Below are positions 24,601-39,600 of a DNA stretch of 64,000 bases, one piece after another. This DNA is from Chrysomallon squamiferum (taxonomy: Eukaryota; Mollusca; Gastropoda; Neomphalida; Peltospiridae). The number at the start of each line of letters is the position of its first letter. Position 1 is the stretch's first letter. The stretch covers positions 2,738,369 to 2,802,368 of the forward strand of contig CM022676.1 of the NCBI GenBank assembly GCA_012295275.1, written 5' to 3'. The position numbers and the translations under genes are program-made. A model generated the notes under the pieces. It was not told where the DNA came from. It ran no database searches and saw only the letters and a list, made by a program, of their open reading frames with translations.

Positions 24601-27600
24601 AAATACAAAAAGAAATAATAAATACTGATATTAAAAAACCGATTCTATCAAATGACACAAAAAATTATTTTATTTACTGATTTTTTAATTATAACAACAA
24701 TAAGCAAAGTAGACAGGATACACAAGAAATAAGTAAGAAAACAAATAAAGAACGACTTTGAAAGTTTAAAACGATCTAAGGCTTAGTGAGTACATCTCAC
24801 GTAAGGGACCTAACTCTAATCGATATGATTTATTTCTTTGCTTTGTTTATATATATACAGACAGAAAGACACACGCACACACACACACACTTACACAGAG
24901 AAAAACCTCTGGTACTGAATCATTATACAATGGTAAAAGGATCAAAATTCAATTAATTAAATATAGCCAGAAAATTTGAAAATAAATAAATTTCAGAATA
25001 TTAATAAATACAAAAAGAAATAATAAATACTGATATTAAAAAGCCGAATGTATCAAATGACACAAAAAATTATTTTTATTTACTGATTTTTTAATTATAA
25101 CAACAATAAGCAAAGTAGACAGGATAGAATAAACAAGTAACTAAACAAATAAAGAACGACTTTGAAAGTTTAAAACGATCGAAGGCTTAGTGAGTACATC
25201 TCACCTATGAGACCTCACTCTAAAATATATTTGTGAACACATATCACTAAAGGGAGATAAGTCTAATCGACATAATTTTTACTTCGCTTAGTGAGTACAT
25301 CTCACGTAAGGGACCTAACTCTAATCGATATGATTTTTTCTTTCCTTGGTTTACATATATACAGACAGATAGACGCACCACGACACACACACTTACACAG
25401 AGAAAAACCTCTGGTACTGAATGATTATACAATTGTAAAAGAAACAAAATTCAATTAATTGAAAATTGCCAGAAAATTTAAAAACAAATACATTTCAGAA
25501 TATTAATAAATACAAAAAGAAATAATAAATACTGATATTAAAAAAACGATTCTATCAATTGACACAAAAAATTATTATTTTTTACTGATTTTTTAATTAT
25601 AACAACAATAAGCAAAGTAGACAGGATACACAACAAATAAGTAAGAAAAGAAATAAAGAACGACTTTGAAAGTTTAAAACGATCGAAGGCTTAGTGAGTA
25701 CATCTCACGTAAGGGACCTAACTCTAATCGATATGAATTTTTCTTTGCTTTGTTTATATATATACAGACAGACAGACACACCCACACACACACACTTACA
25801 CAGAGAAAAACCTCTGGTACTGAATGATTATACAATTGTAAAAGAAACAAAATTCAATTAATTAAAAATTGACAGAAAATTTAAAAACAAATAAATTTCA
25901 GAATATTCATAAATACAAAAAGAAATAATAAATACTGATATTAAAAAATCGATTCTATCAAATGACACAACAAATTATTTTTATTTACTGATTTTTTAAT
26001 TATAACAACAATAAGAAAAGTAGACAGGATAGAGTAAATAAATAAGCAAACAATAAAGAACCACTTTAAAACTTTAAAATAATCGAAGACTTAGTGAGTA
26101 CATCTCACCTATGGGACCTCACTCTAATATGTGTTAGTGAACACATATCACTAAAGGGAGATAAGTCTAATCGACATAATTTTTACTTTGCTTAGTGAGT
26201 ACATCTCACGGAAGGGACCTAACTCTAATCGATATGATTTTTTTCTTTGCTTTGTTTATATATATATATATATATACAGACAGAAAGACACACACACACA
26301 CACACACTTACACAGAGAAAAACCTCTGGTACTGAATGATTATACAATTGTAAAAGAACCAAAATTCAATTAATTAAAAATTGACAGAAAATTTAAAAAC
26401 AAATAAATTTCAGAATATTCATAAATACAAAAAGAAATAATAAATACTGATATTAAAAAATCGATTCTATCAAATGACACAAAAAATTATTTTATTTACT
26501 GATTTTTTAATTATAACAACAATAAGAAAAGTAGACAGGATACACAAGAAATAAGTAAGAAAACAAATAAAGAACGACTTTGAAAGTTTAAAACGATCTA
26601 AGGCTTAGTGAGTACATCTCACGTAAGGGACCTAACTCTAATCGATATGATTTATTTCTTTGCTTTGTTTATATATATACAGACAGAAAGACACACGCAC
26701 ACACACACACTTACACAGAGAAAAACCTCTGGTACTGAATCATTATACACAATGGTAAAAGGATCAAAATTCAATTAATTAAAAATTGCCAGAAAATTTA
26801 AAAATAAATAAATTTCAGAATATTAATAAATACAAAAAGAAATAATAAATACTGATATTAAAAAACCGATTCTATCAAATGACACAAAAAATTATTTTTA
26901 TTTACTGATTTTTTAATTATAACAACAATAAGCAAAGTAGACAGGATACACAAGAAATAAGTAAGAAAACAAATAAAGAACGACTTTGAAAGTACATCTC
27001 ACCTATTTAAAACGATTTAAGGCATTTGAGTACATCTCACGTAAGGGACCTAACTCTAATCGATATGAATTTTTCTTTGCTTTGTTTATATATATACAGA
27101 CAGACAGACACACCCACACACACACACTTACACAGAGAAAAACCTCTGGTACTGAATGATTATACAATTGTAAAAGAATCAAAATTCAATTAATTAAAAA
27201 TTGCCAGAAAATTTAAAAACAAATAAATTTCAGAATATTAATAAATACAAAAAGAAATAATAAATACTGATATTAAAAAACCGATTCTATCAAATGACAC
27301 AAAAAATTATTTTATTTACTGATTTTTTAATTATAACAACAATAAGCAAAGTAGACAGGATATACAAGAAATAAGTAAGAAAACAAATAAAGAACGACTT
27401 TGAAAGTTTAAAACGATCGAAGGCTTAGTGAGTACATCTCACGTAAGGGACCTAACTCTAATCGATATAATCGATATGATTTTTCTTTGCTTTGTTTTAT
27501 ATATATACAGACAGACAGACACACCACACACACACACTTACACAGAGAAAAACCTCTGGTACTGAATGATTATACAATTGTAAAAGAATCAAAATTCAAT

Positions 27601-30600
27601 TAATTAAAAATTGACAGAAAATTTAAAAACAAATAAATTTCAGAATATTAATAAATACAAAAAGAAATAATAAATACTGATATTAAAAAACCGATTCTAT
27701 CAAATGACACAAAAAATTATTTTTTTTTTTACTGATTTTTAATTATAACAACAATAAGCAAAGTAGACAGGATACACAAGAAATAAGTAAGAAAACAAAT
27801 AAAGAACGACTTTGAAAGTTTTAAAACGATCTAAGGCTTAGTGAGTGAACACATATCACATCATAATTTTCAGTGATCTCACGTAAGGGACCTAACTCTA
27901 ATCGATATTTTTTTTTCTTTGCTTTGTTTATATATATACAGACAGACAGACACACCCACACACACACACTTACACAGAGAAAAACCTCTGGTACTGAATG
28001 ATTATACAATTGTAAAAGAATCAAAATTCAATTAATTAAAAATTGACAGAAAATTTAAAAACAAATAAATTTCAGAATATTAATAAATACAAAAAAGAAA
28101 TAATAAATACTGATATTAAAAAAACCGATTCTATCAAATGACAAAAAAATTATTTTTATTTACTGATTTTTTAATTATAACAACAATAAGCAAAGTAGAC
28201 AGGATAGAATAAACAAGTAAGAAAACAAATAAAGAACGACTTTGAAAGTTTAAAACGATCTAAGGCTTAGTGAGTACATCTCACCTATGGGACCTCACTC
28301 TAAAATATATTTGTGAACACATATCACTAAAGGGAGATAAGTCTAATCGACATAATTTTTACTTCGCTTAGTGAGTACATCTCACGTAAGGGACCTAACT
28401 CTAATCGATATGATTTTTTTCTTTGCTTTTGTTTATATATATATACAGACAGACAGACACACCCACACACACACACTTACACAGAGAAAAACCTCTGGTA
28501 CTGAATGATTATACAATTGTAAAAGAAACAAAATTCAATTAATTAAAAATTGCCAGAAAATTTAAAAACAAATAAATTTCAGAATATTAATAAATACAAA
28601 AAGAAATAATAAATACTGATATTAAAAAACCGATTCTATCAATTGACACAAAAAAATTATTTTTTTTTACTGATTTTTTAATTATAACAACAATAAGCAA
28701 AGTAGACAGGATACACAAGAAATAAGTAAGAAAACAAATAAAGAACGACTTTGAAAGTTTAAAACGATCTAAGGCTTAGTGAGTACATCTCACGTAAGGG
28801 ACCTAACTCTAATCGATATGATTTTTTTCTTTTTGCTTTTATATATATACAGACAGAAAGACACACACACACACACACACACACTTACACAGAGAAAAAC
28901 CTCTGGTACTGAATCATTATACAATGGTAAAAGGATCAAAATTCAATTAATTAAATATAGCCAGAAAATTTGAAAATAAATAAATTTCAGAATATTAATA
29001 AATACAAAAAGAAATAATAAATACTGATATTAAAAAGCCGAATGTATCAAATGACACAAAAAATTATTTTTATTTACTGATTTTTTAATTATAACAACAA
29101 TAAGCAAAGTAGACAGGATAGAATAAACAAGTAACTAAACAAATAAAGAACGACTTTGAAAGTTTAAAACGATCGAAGGCTTAGTGAGTACATCTCACCT
29201 ATGAGACCTCACTCTAAAATATATTTGTGAACACATATCACTAAAGGGAGATAAGTCTAATCGACATAATTTTTACTTCGCTTAGTGAGTACATCTCACG
29301 TAAGGGACCTAACTCTAATCGATATGATTTTTTTCTTTGCTTTGTTTTATATATATACAGACAGACAGACACACCCACACACACACACTTACACAGAGAA
29401 AAACCTCTGGTACTGAATGATTATACAATTTAAAAAAGAAACAAAATTCAATTAATTGAAAATTGCCAGAAAATTTAAAAACAAATAAATTTCAGAATAT
29501 TAATAAATACAAAAAGAAATAATAAATACTGATATTAAAAAAACCGATTCTATCAATTGACACAAAAATTTATTTTTTTTTACTGATTTTTAATTATAAC
29601 AACAATAAGCAAAGTAGACAGGATACACAAGAAAAAAGTAAGAAAACAAATAAAGAACGACTTTGAAAGTTTAAAACGATCGAAGGCTTAGTGAGTACAT
29701 CTCACGTAAGGGACCTAACTCTAATCGATATGATTTTTTTCTTTGCTTTGTTTTATATATATATAGACAGACAGACAGACACACACACACACACACACTT
29801 ACACAGAGAAAAACCTCTGGTACTGAATGATTATACAATTGTAAAAGAAATCAAAATTCAATTAATTAAAAATTGACAGAAAATTTAAAAAAACAAATAA
29901 ATTTCAGAATATTAATAAATACAAAAAGAAATAATAAATACTGATATTAAAAAACCGATTCTATCAAATGACACAAAAAATTATTTTATTTACTGATTTT
30001 TTAATTATAACAACAATAAGCAAAGTAGACAGGAAAGTAGACAGGATACAAACAAATAAAGAAATAAGTTTAAGAAAACAAATAAAGAACGACTTTGAAA
30101 GTTTAAAACGATCTAAGGCTTAGTGAGTACATCTCACGTAAGGGACCTAACTCTAATCGATATGATTTTTTCTTTGCTTTGTTTATATATATACAGACAG
30201 AAAGACACACACGCACACACACACACTTACACAGAGAAAAAACCTCTGGTACTGAATCATTATACAATGGTAAAAGGATCAAAATTCAATTAATTAAATA
30301 TAGCCAGAAAATTTAAAAAATAAATAAATTTCAGAATATTAATAAATACAAAAAGAAATAATAAATACTGATATTAAAAAGCCGAATGTATCAAATGACA
30401 CAAAAAATTATTTTTATTTACTGATTTTTTAATTATAACAACAATAAGCAAAGTAGACAGGATAGAATAAACAAGTAACTAAACAAATAAAGAACGACTT
30501 TGAAAGTTTAAAACGATCGAAGGCTTAGTGAGTACATCTCACCTATGAGACCTCACTCTAAAATATATTTGTGAACACATATCACTAAAGGGAGATAAGT

Positions 30601-33600
30601 CTAATCGACATAATTTTTACTTCGCTTAGTGAGTACATCTCACGTAAGGGACCTAACTCTAATCGATATGATTTTTTCTTTGCTTTGTTTTTTATATATA
30701 TACAGACAGACAGACACACCCACACACACACACTTACACAGAGAAAAACCTCTGGTACTGAATGATTATACAATTGTAAAAGAATCAAAATTCAATTAAT
30801 TAAAAATTGACAGAAAATTTAAAAACAAATAAATTTCAGAATATTAATAAATACAAAAAGAAATAATAAATACTGATATTAAAAAACCGATTCTATCAAA
30901 TGACACAAAAAATTATTATTTTTTACTGATTTTTTAATTATAACAACAATAAGCAAAGTAGACAGGATACACAAGAAATAAGTAAGAAAACAAATAAAGA
31001 ACGACTTTGAAAGTTTAAAACGATCGAAGGCTTAGTGAGTACATCTCACGTAAGGGACCTAACTCTAATCGATATGATTTTTTTCTTTGCTTTTTATATA
31101 TATATATATACAGACAGACAGACACACCCACACACACACACTTACACAGAGAAAAACCTCTGGTACTGAATGATTATACAATTGTAAAAGAATCAAAATT
31201 CAATTAATTAAAAATTGACAGAAAATTTAAAAACAAATAAATTTCAGAATATTAATAAATACAAAAAGAAATAATAAATACTGATATTAAAAACCGATTC
31301 TATCAAATGACACAAAAAATTATTTTTATTTACTGATTTTTTAATTATAACAACAATAAGCAAAGTAGACAGGATACACAAGAAATAAGTAAGAAAACAA
31401 ATAAAGAACGACTTTGAAAGTTTAAAACGATCTAAGGCTTACTTAGTGAGTACATCTCACGTAAGGGACCTAACTCTAATCGATATGATTTATTTCTTTG
31501 CTTTGTTTATATATATACAGACAGAAAGACACACACACACACACACACACTTACACAGAGAAAAACCTCTGGTACTGAATCATTATACAATGGTAAAAGG
31601 ATCAAAATTCAATTAATTAAATATAGCCAGAAAATTTGAAAATAAATAAATTTCAGAATATTAATAAATACAAAAAGAAATAATAAATACTGATATTAAA
31701 AAGCCGAATGTATCAAATGACACAAAAAATTATTTTTATTTACTGATTTTTTAATTATAACAACAATAAGCAAAGTAGACAGGATAGAATAAACAAGTAA
31801 CTAAACAAATAAAGAACGACTTTGAAAGTTTAAAACGATCGAAGGCTTAGTGAGTACATCTCACCTATGAGACCTCACTCTAAAATATATTTGTGAACAC
31901 ATATCACTAAAGGGAGATAAGTCTAATCGACATAATTTTTACTTCGCTTAGTGAGTACATCTCACGTAAGGGACCTAACTCTAATCGATATGATTTTTTC
32001 TTTGCTAAGTTTATATATATACAGACAGACAGACACACCCACACACAGACACTTACACAGAGAAAAACCTGTGGTACTGAATGATTATACAATTGTAAAA
32101 GTAACAAAATTCAATTAATTGAAAATTGCCAGAAAATTTAAAAAGAAATAAATTTCAGAATATTAATAAATACAAAAAGAAATAATAAATACTGATATTA
32201 AAAAACCGATTCTATCAATTGACACAAAAAATTATTATTTTTTACTGATTTTTTAATTATAACAACAATAAGCAAAGTAGACAGGATACACAAGAAATAA
32301 GTAAGAAAACAAATAAAGAACAACTTTGAAAGTTTAAAACGATCGAAGGCTTAGTGAGTACATCTCACGTAAGGGACCTAACTCTAATCGATATGATTTA
32401 TTTCTTTGCTTTGTTTATATATATACAGACAGACAGACACACACACACACACACACACACTTACACAGAGAAAAACATCTGGTACTGAATGATTATACAA
32501 TTGTAAAAAAATCAAAATTCAATTAATTAAAAATTGACAGAAAATTTAAAAACAAATAAATTTCAGAATATTAATAAATACAAAAAGAAATAATAAATAC
32601 TGATATTAAAAAACCGATTCTATCAAATGACACAAAAAATTATTTTTTTTTACTGATTTTTTAATTATAACAACAATAAGCAAAGTAGACAGGATACACA
32701 AGAAATAAGTAAGAAAACAAATAAAGAACGACTTTGAAAGTTTAAAACGATCGAAGGCTTAGTGAGTACATCTCACGTAAGGGACCTAACTCTAATCGAT
32801 ATGAATTTTTCTTTGCTTTGTTTATATATATACAGACAGACAGACACACCCACACACACACACTTACACAGAGAAAAACCTCTGGTACTGAATCATTATA
32901 CAATGGTAAAAGGATCAAAATTCAATTAATTAAAAATAGCCAGAAAATTTGAAAATAAATAAATTTCAGAATATTAATAAATACAAAAAGAAATAATAAA
33001 TACTGATATTAAAAAGCCGAATGTATCAAATGACACAAAAAATTATTTTTATTTACTGATTTTTTAATTATAACAACAATAAGCAAAGTAGACAGGATAG
33101 AATAAACAAGTAACTAAACAAATAAAGAACGACTTTGAAAGTTTAAAACGATCGAAGGCTTAGTGAGTACATCTCACCTATGAGACCTCACTCTAAAATA
33201 TATTTGTGAACACATATCACTAAAGGGAGATAAGTCTAATCGACATAATTTTTACTTCGCTTAGTGAGTACATCTCACGTAAGGGACCTAACTCTAATCG
33301 ATATGATTTTTTCTTTGCTTTGTTTATATATTTATATATATATACAGACAGACAGACACACCCACACACACACACTTACACAGAGAAAAACCTCTGGTAC
33401 TGAATGATTATACAATTGTAAAAGAAACAAAATTCAATTAATTAAAAATTGCCAGAAAATTTAAAAACAAATAAATTTCAGAATATTAATAAATAATACA
33501 AAAAGAAATAATAAATACTGATATTAAAAAACCGATTCTATCAAATGACACAAAAAATTATTTTTTTTTACTGATTTTTTAATTATAACAACAATAAACA

Positions 33601-36600
33601 AAGTAGACAGGATACACAAGAAATAAGTAAGAAAACAAATAAAGAACGACTTAAAAAGTTTAAAAAATCGATCTTAGTGAGTACATCTCACCTAGGCTTA
33701 AAATATGTTTGTGAACACATATCACTAAAGGGAGATAAGTCTAATCGACATAATTTTTACTTCGCTTAGTGAGTACATCTCACGTAAGGGACCTAACTCT
33801 AATCGATATGATTTTTTCTTTGCTTTGTTTATATATATACAGACAGACAGACACACACACACACACACACACACTTACACAGAGAAAAACCTCTGGTACT
33901 GAATGATTATACAATTGTAAAAGAATCAAAATTCAATTAATTAAAAATTGCCAGAAAATTTAAAAAGAAATAAATTTCAGAATATTAATAAATACAAAAA
34001 GAAATAATAAATACTGATATTAAAAAACCGATTCTATCAAATGACACAAAAAATTATTTTATTTACTGATTTTTTAATTATAACAACAATAAACAAAGTA
34101 GACAGGATACACAAGAAATAAGTAAGAAAACAAATAAAGAACGACTTTGAAAGTTTAAAACGATCTAAGGCTTAGTGAGTACATCTCACGTAAGGGACCT
34201 AACTCTAATCGATATGATTTATTTCTTTGCTTTGTTTATATATATACAGACAGAAAGACACACGCACACACACACACTTACACAGAGAAAAACCTCTGGT
34301 ACTGAATCATTATACAATGGTAAAAGGATCAAAATTCAATTAATTAAATATAGCCAGAAAATTTGAAAATAAATAAATTTCAGAATATTAATAAATACAA
34401 AAAGAAATAATAAATACTGATATTAAAAAGCCGAATGTATCAAATGACACAAAAAATTATTTTTATTTACTGATTTTTTAATTATAACAACAATAAGCAA
34501 AGTAGACAGGATAGAATAAACAAGTAACTAAACAAATAAAGAACGACTTTGAAAGTTTAAAACGATCGAAGGCTTAGTGAGTACATCTCACCTATGAGAC
34601 CTCACTCTAAAATATATTTGTGAACACATATCACTAAAGGGAGATAAGTCTAATCGACATAATTTTTACTTCGCTTAGTGAGTACATCTCACGTAAGGGA
34701 CCTAACTCTAATCGATATTTTTTTTCTTTGCTTTGTTTTTTATATATATACAGACAGACAGACACACCACACACACAGACACTTACACAGAGAAAAACCT
34801 CTGGTACTGAATGATTATACAATTGTAAAAGTAACAAAATTCAATTAATTGAAAATTGCCAGAAAATTTAAAAAGAAATAAATTTCAGAATATTAATAAA
34901 TACAAAAAGAAATAATAAATACTGATATTAAAAAAACCGATTCTATCAATTGACACAAAAAAAATTATTTTTTTTTTTTTACTGATTTTTAATTATAACA
35001 ACAATAAGCAAAGTAGACAGGATACACAAGAAATAAGTAAGAAAACAAATAAAGAACAACTTTGAAAGTTTAAAACGATCGAAGGCTTAGTGAGTACATC
35101 TCACGTAAGGGACCTAACTCTAATCGATATGATTTTTTTCTTTTTGCTTTGTTTTTATATATATACAGACAGACAGACACACACACACACACACACACTT
35201 ACACAGAGAAAAACCTCTGGTACTGAATGATTATACAATTGTAAAAAAAATCAAAATTCAATTAATTAAAAATTGACAGAAAATTTAAAACAAATAAATT
35301 TCAGAATATTAATAAATACAAAAAGAAATAATAAAATACTGATATTAAAAAACCGATTCTATCAAATGACACAAAAATTATTTTTTTTTACTGATTTTTT
35401 AATTATAACAACAATAAGCAAAGTAGAGACAGGATAGAATAAATAAATAAGAAAACAAATAAAGAACCACTTTTAAAACTTTAAAACAAATAAAGTGAGT
35501 ACATCTCACCTATGGGACTAAAATGTGTTTGTGAAAACATATTAAAAGATAAGTCTAATCGACATAATTTTTACTCGAAGGCTTAGTGAGTACATCTCAC
35601 GTAAGGGACCTAACTCTAATCGATATGATTTTTTTTTTCTTTGCTTTGTTTATATATATATACAGACAGACAGACACACACACACACACACACTTACACA
35701 GAGAAAAACATCTGGTACTGAATGATTATACAATTGTAAAAAAATCAAAATTCAATTAATTAAAAATTGACAGAAAATTTAAAAACAAATAAATTTCAGA
35801 ATATTAATAAATACAAAAAGAAATAATAAATACTGATATTAAAAAACCGATTCTATCAAATGACACAAAAAATTATTTTTTTTTACTGATTTTGATTTTT
35901 AATTATAACAACAATAAGCAAAGTAGACAGGATACACAAGAAATAAGTAAGAAAACAAATAAAGAACGACTTTGAAAGTTTAAAACGATCGAAGGCTTAG
36001 TGAGTACATCTCACCTATGGGACCTCACTCTAAAATATATTTGTGAACACATATCACTACTAAAGGGAGATAAATCTAATGATTTAGTGAGTACATCTCA
36101 CGTAAGGGACCTAACTCTAATCGATATGAATTTTTTTCTTTGCTTTGTTTTTATATATATACAGACAGACACACACACACCCACACACACACACTTACAC
36201 AGAGAAAAACCTCTGGTACTGAATGATTATACAATTGTAAAAAAATCAAAATTCAATTAATTAAAAATTGACAGAAAATTTAAAAACAAATAAATTTCAG
36301 AATATTAATAAATACAAAAAGAAATAATAAATACTGATATTAAAAACCGATTCTATCAAATGACACAAAAAATTATTTTTTTTTACTGATTTTTTTAATT
36401 ATAACAACAATAAGCAAAGTAGACAGGATACACAAAAAATAAATAAGTAAGAAAACAAATAAAGAACGACTTTGAAAGTTTAAAAAACGAATCTTAGTGA
36501 GGCATTACCTATGACCTACATCTCTAAAATATATTTGTGAACACATATCACTAAAGGGACCTAACTCTAATCGATATTTTTACTTCGCTTAGTGAGTACA

Positions 36601-39600
36601 TTTTAATCGATATTTTTTTTGCTTTGTTTTTTATATATATACAGACAGACAGACAGACACCACACACACACACACTTACACAGAGAAAAACCTCTGGTAC
36701 TGAATGATTATACAATTGTAAAAGAATCAAAATTCAATTAATTAAAAATTGACAGAAAATTTAAAAACAAATAAATTTCAGAATATTAATAAATACAAAA
36801 AGAAATAATAAATACTGATATTAAAAAACCGATTCTATCAAATGACACAAAAAATTATTTTATTTACTGATTTTTTAATTATAACAACAATAAGCAAAGT
36901 AGACAGGATACACAAGAAATAAGTAAGAAAACAAATAAAGAACGACTTTGAAAGTTTAAAACGATCTAAGGCTTAGTGAGTACATCTCACGTAAGGGACC
37001 TAACTCTAATCGATATGATTTATTTCTTTGCTTTGTTTATATATATACAGACAGAAAGACACACGCACACACACACACTTACACAGAGAAAAACCTCTGG
37101 TACTGAATCATTATACAATGGTAAAAGGATCAAAATTCAATTAATTAAATATAGCCAGAAAATTTGAAAATAAATAAATTTCAGAATATTAATAAATACA
37201 AAAAGAAATAATAAATACTGATATTAAAAAGCCGAATGTATCAAATGACACAAAAAATTATTTTTATTTACTGATTTTTTAATTATAACAACAATAAGCA
37301 AAGTAGACAGGATAGAATAAACAAGTAACTAAACAAATAAAGAACGACTTTGAAAGTTTAAAACGATCGAAGGCTTAGTGAGTACATCTCACCTATGAGA
37401 CCTCACTCTAAAATATATTTGTGAACACATATCACTAAAGGGAGATAAGTCTAATCGACATAATTTTTACTTCGCTTAGTGAGTACATCTCACGTAAGGG
37501 ACCTAACTCTAATCGATATGATTTTTTTTTTTCTTTGCTAAGTTTATATATATACAGACAGACAGACACACCACACACACACACTTACACAGAGAAAAAC
37601 CTCTGGTACTGAATGATTATACAATTGTAAAAGAAACAAAATTCAATTAATTGAAAATTGCCAGAAAATTTAAAAACAAATAAATTTCAGAATATTAATA
37701 AATACAAAAAGAAATAATAAATACTGATATTAAAAAACCGATTCTATCAATTGACACAAAAAATTATTATTTTTTACTGATTTTTTAATTATAACAACAA
37801 TAAGCAAAGTAGACAGGATACACAAGAAATAAGTAAGAAAACAAATAAAGAACGACTTTGAAAGTTTAAAACGATCGAAAGGCTTAGCTTAGTGAGTACA
37901 TCTCACGTAAGGGACCTAACTCTAATCGATATGATTTTTTCTAATTTGAATTTTTTCTTTGCTTTTTTATATATATATACTGAACAGACAGACAGACACA
38001 CCCACACACACACACTTACACAGAGAAAAACCTCTGGTACTGAATGATTATACAATTGTAAAAAAATCAAAATTCAATTAATTAAAAATTGACAGAAAAT
38101 TTAAAAACAAATAAATTTCAGAATATTAATAAATACAAAAAGAAATAATAAATACTGATATTAAAAAACCGATTCTATCAAATGACACAAAAAATTATTT
38201 TTTTTACTGATTTTTTAATTATAACAACAATAAACAAAGTAGACAGGATACACAAGAAATAAGTAAGAAAACAAATAAAGAACGACTTTGAAAGTTTAAA
38301 ACGATCTAAGGCTTAGTGAGTACATCTCACGTAAGGGACCTAACTCTAATCGATATGATTTTTTTCTTTGCTTTTGTTTATATATATACAGACAGAAAGA
38401 CACACGCACACACACACACTTACACAGAGAAAAACCTCTGGTACTGAATCATTATACAATGGTAAAAGGATCAAAATTCAATTAATTAAATATAGCCAGA
38501 AAATTTGAAAATAAATAAATTTCAGAATATTAATAAATACAAAAAGAAATAATAAATACTGATATTAAAAAGCCGAATGTATCAAATGACACAAAAAATT
38601 ATTTTTATTTACTGATTTTTTAATTATAACAACAATAAGCAAAGTAGACAGGATAGAATAAACAAGTAACTAAACAAATAAAGAACGACTTTGAAAGTTT
38701 AAAACGATCGAAGGCTTAGTGAGTACATCTCACCTATGAGACCTCACTCTAAAATATATTTGTGAACACATATCACTAAAGGGAGATAAGTCTAATCGAC
38801 ATAATTTTTACTTCGCTTAGTGAGTACATCTCACGTAAGGGACCTAACTCTAATCGATATGATTTTTTCTTTGCTAAGTTTATATATATACAGACAGACA
38901 GACACACCCACACACAGACACTTACACAGAGAAAAACCTCTGGTACTGAATGATTATACAATTGTAAAAGTAACAAAATTCAATTAATTGAAAATTGCCA
39001 GAAAATTTAAAAAGAAATAAATTTCAGAATATTAATAAATACAAAAAGAAATAATAAATACTGATATTAAAAAACCGATTCTATCAATTGACACAAAAAA
39101 TTATTTTTATTTACTGATTTTTTAATTATAACAACAATAAGCAAAGTAGACAGGATAGAATAAACAAGTAACTAAACAAATAAAGAACGACTTTGAAAGT
39201 TTAAAACGATCGAAGGCTTAGTGAGTACATCTCACCTATGAGACCTCACTCTAAAATATATTTGTGAACACATATCACTAAAGGGAGATAAGTCTAATCG
39301 ACATAATTTTTACTTCGCTTAGTGAGTACATCTCACGTAAGGGACCTAACTCTAATCGATATGATTTTTTCTTTGCTTTGTTTATATATATACAGACAGA
39401 CAGACACACCCACACACACACACTTACACAGAGAAAAACCTCTGGTACTGAATGATTATACAATTGTAAAAGAAACAAAATTCAATTAATTGAAAATTGC
39501 CAGAAAATTTAAAAACAAATAAATTTCAGAATATTAATAAATACAAAAAGAAATAATAAATACTGATATTAAAAAACCGATTCTATCAATTGACACAAAA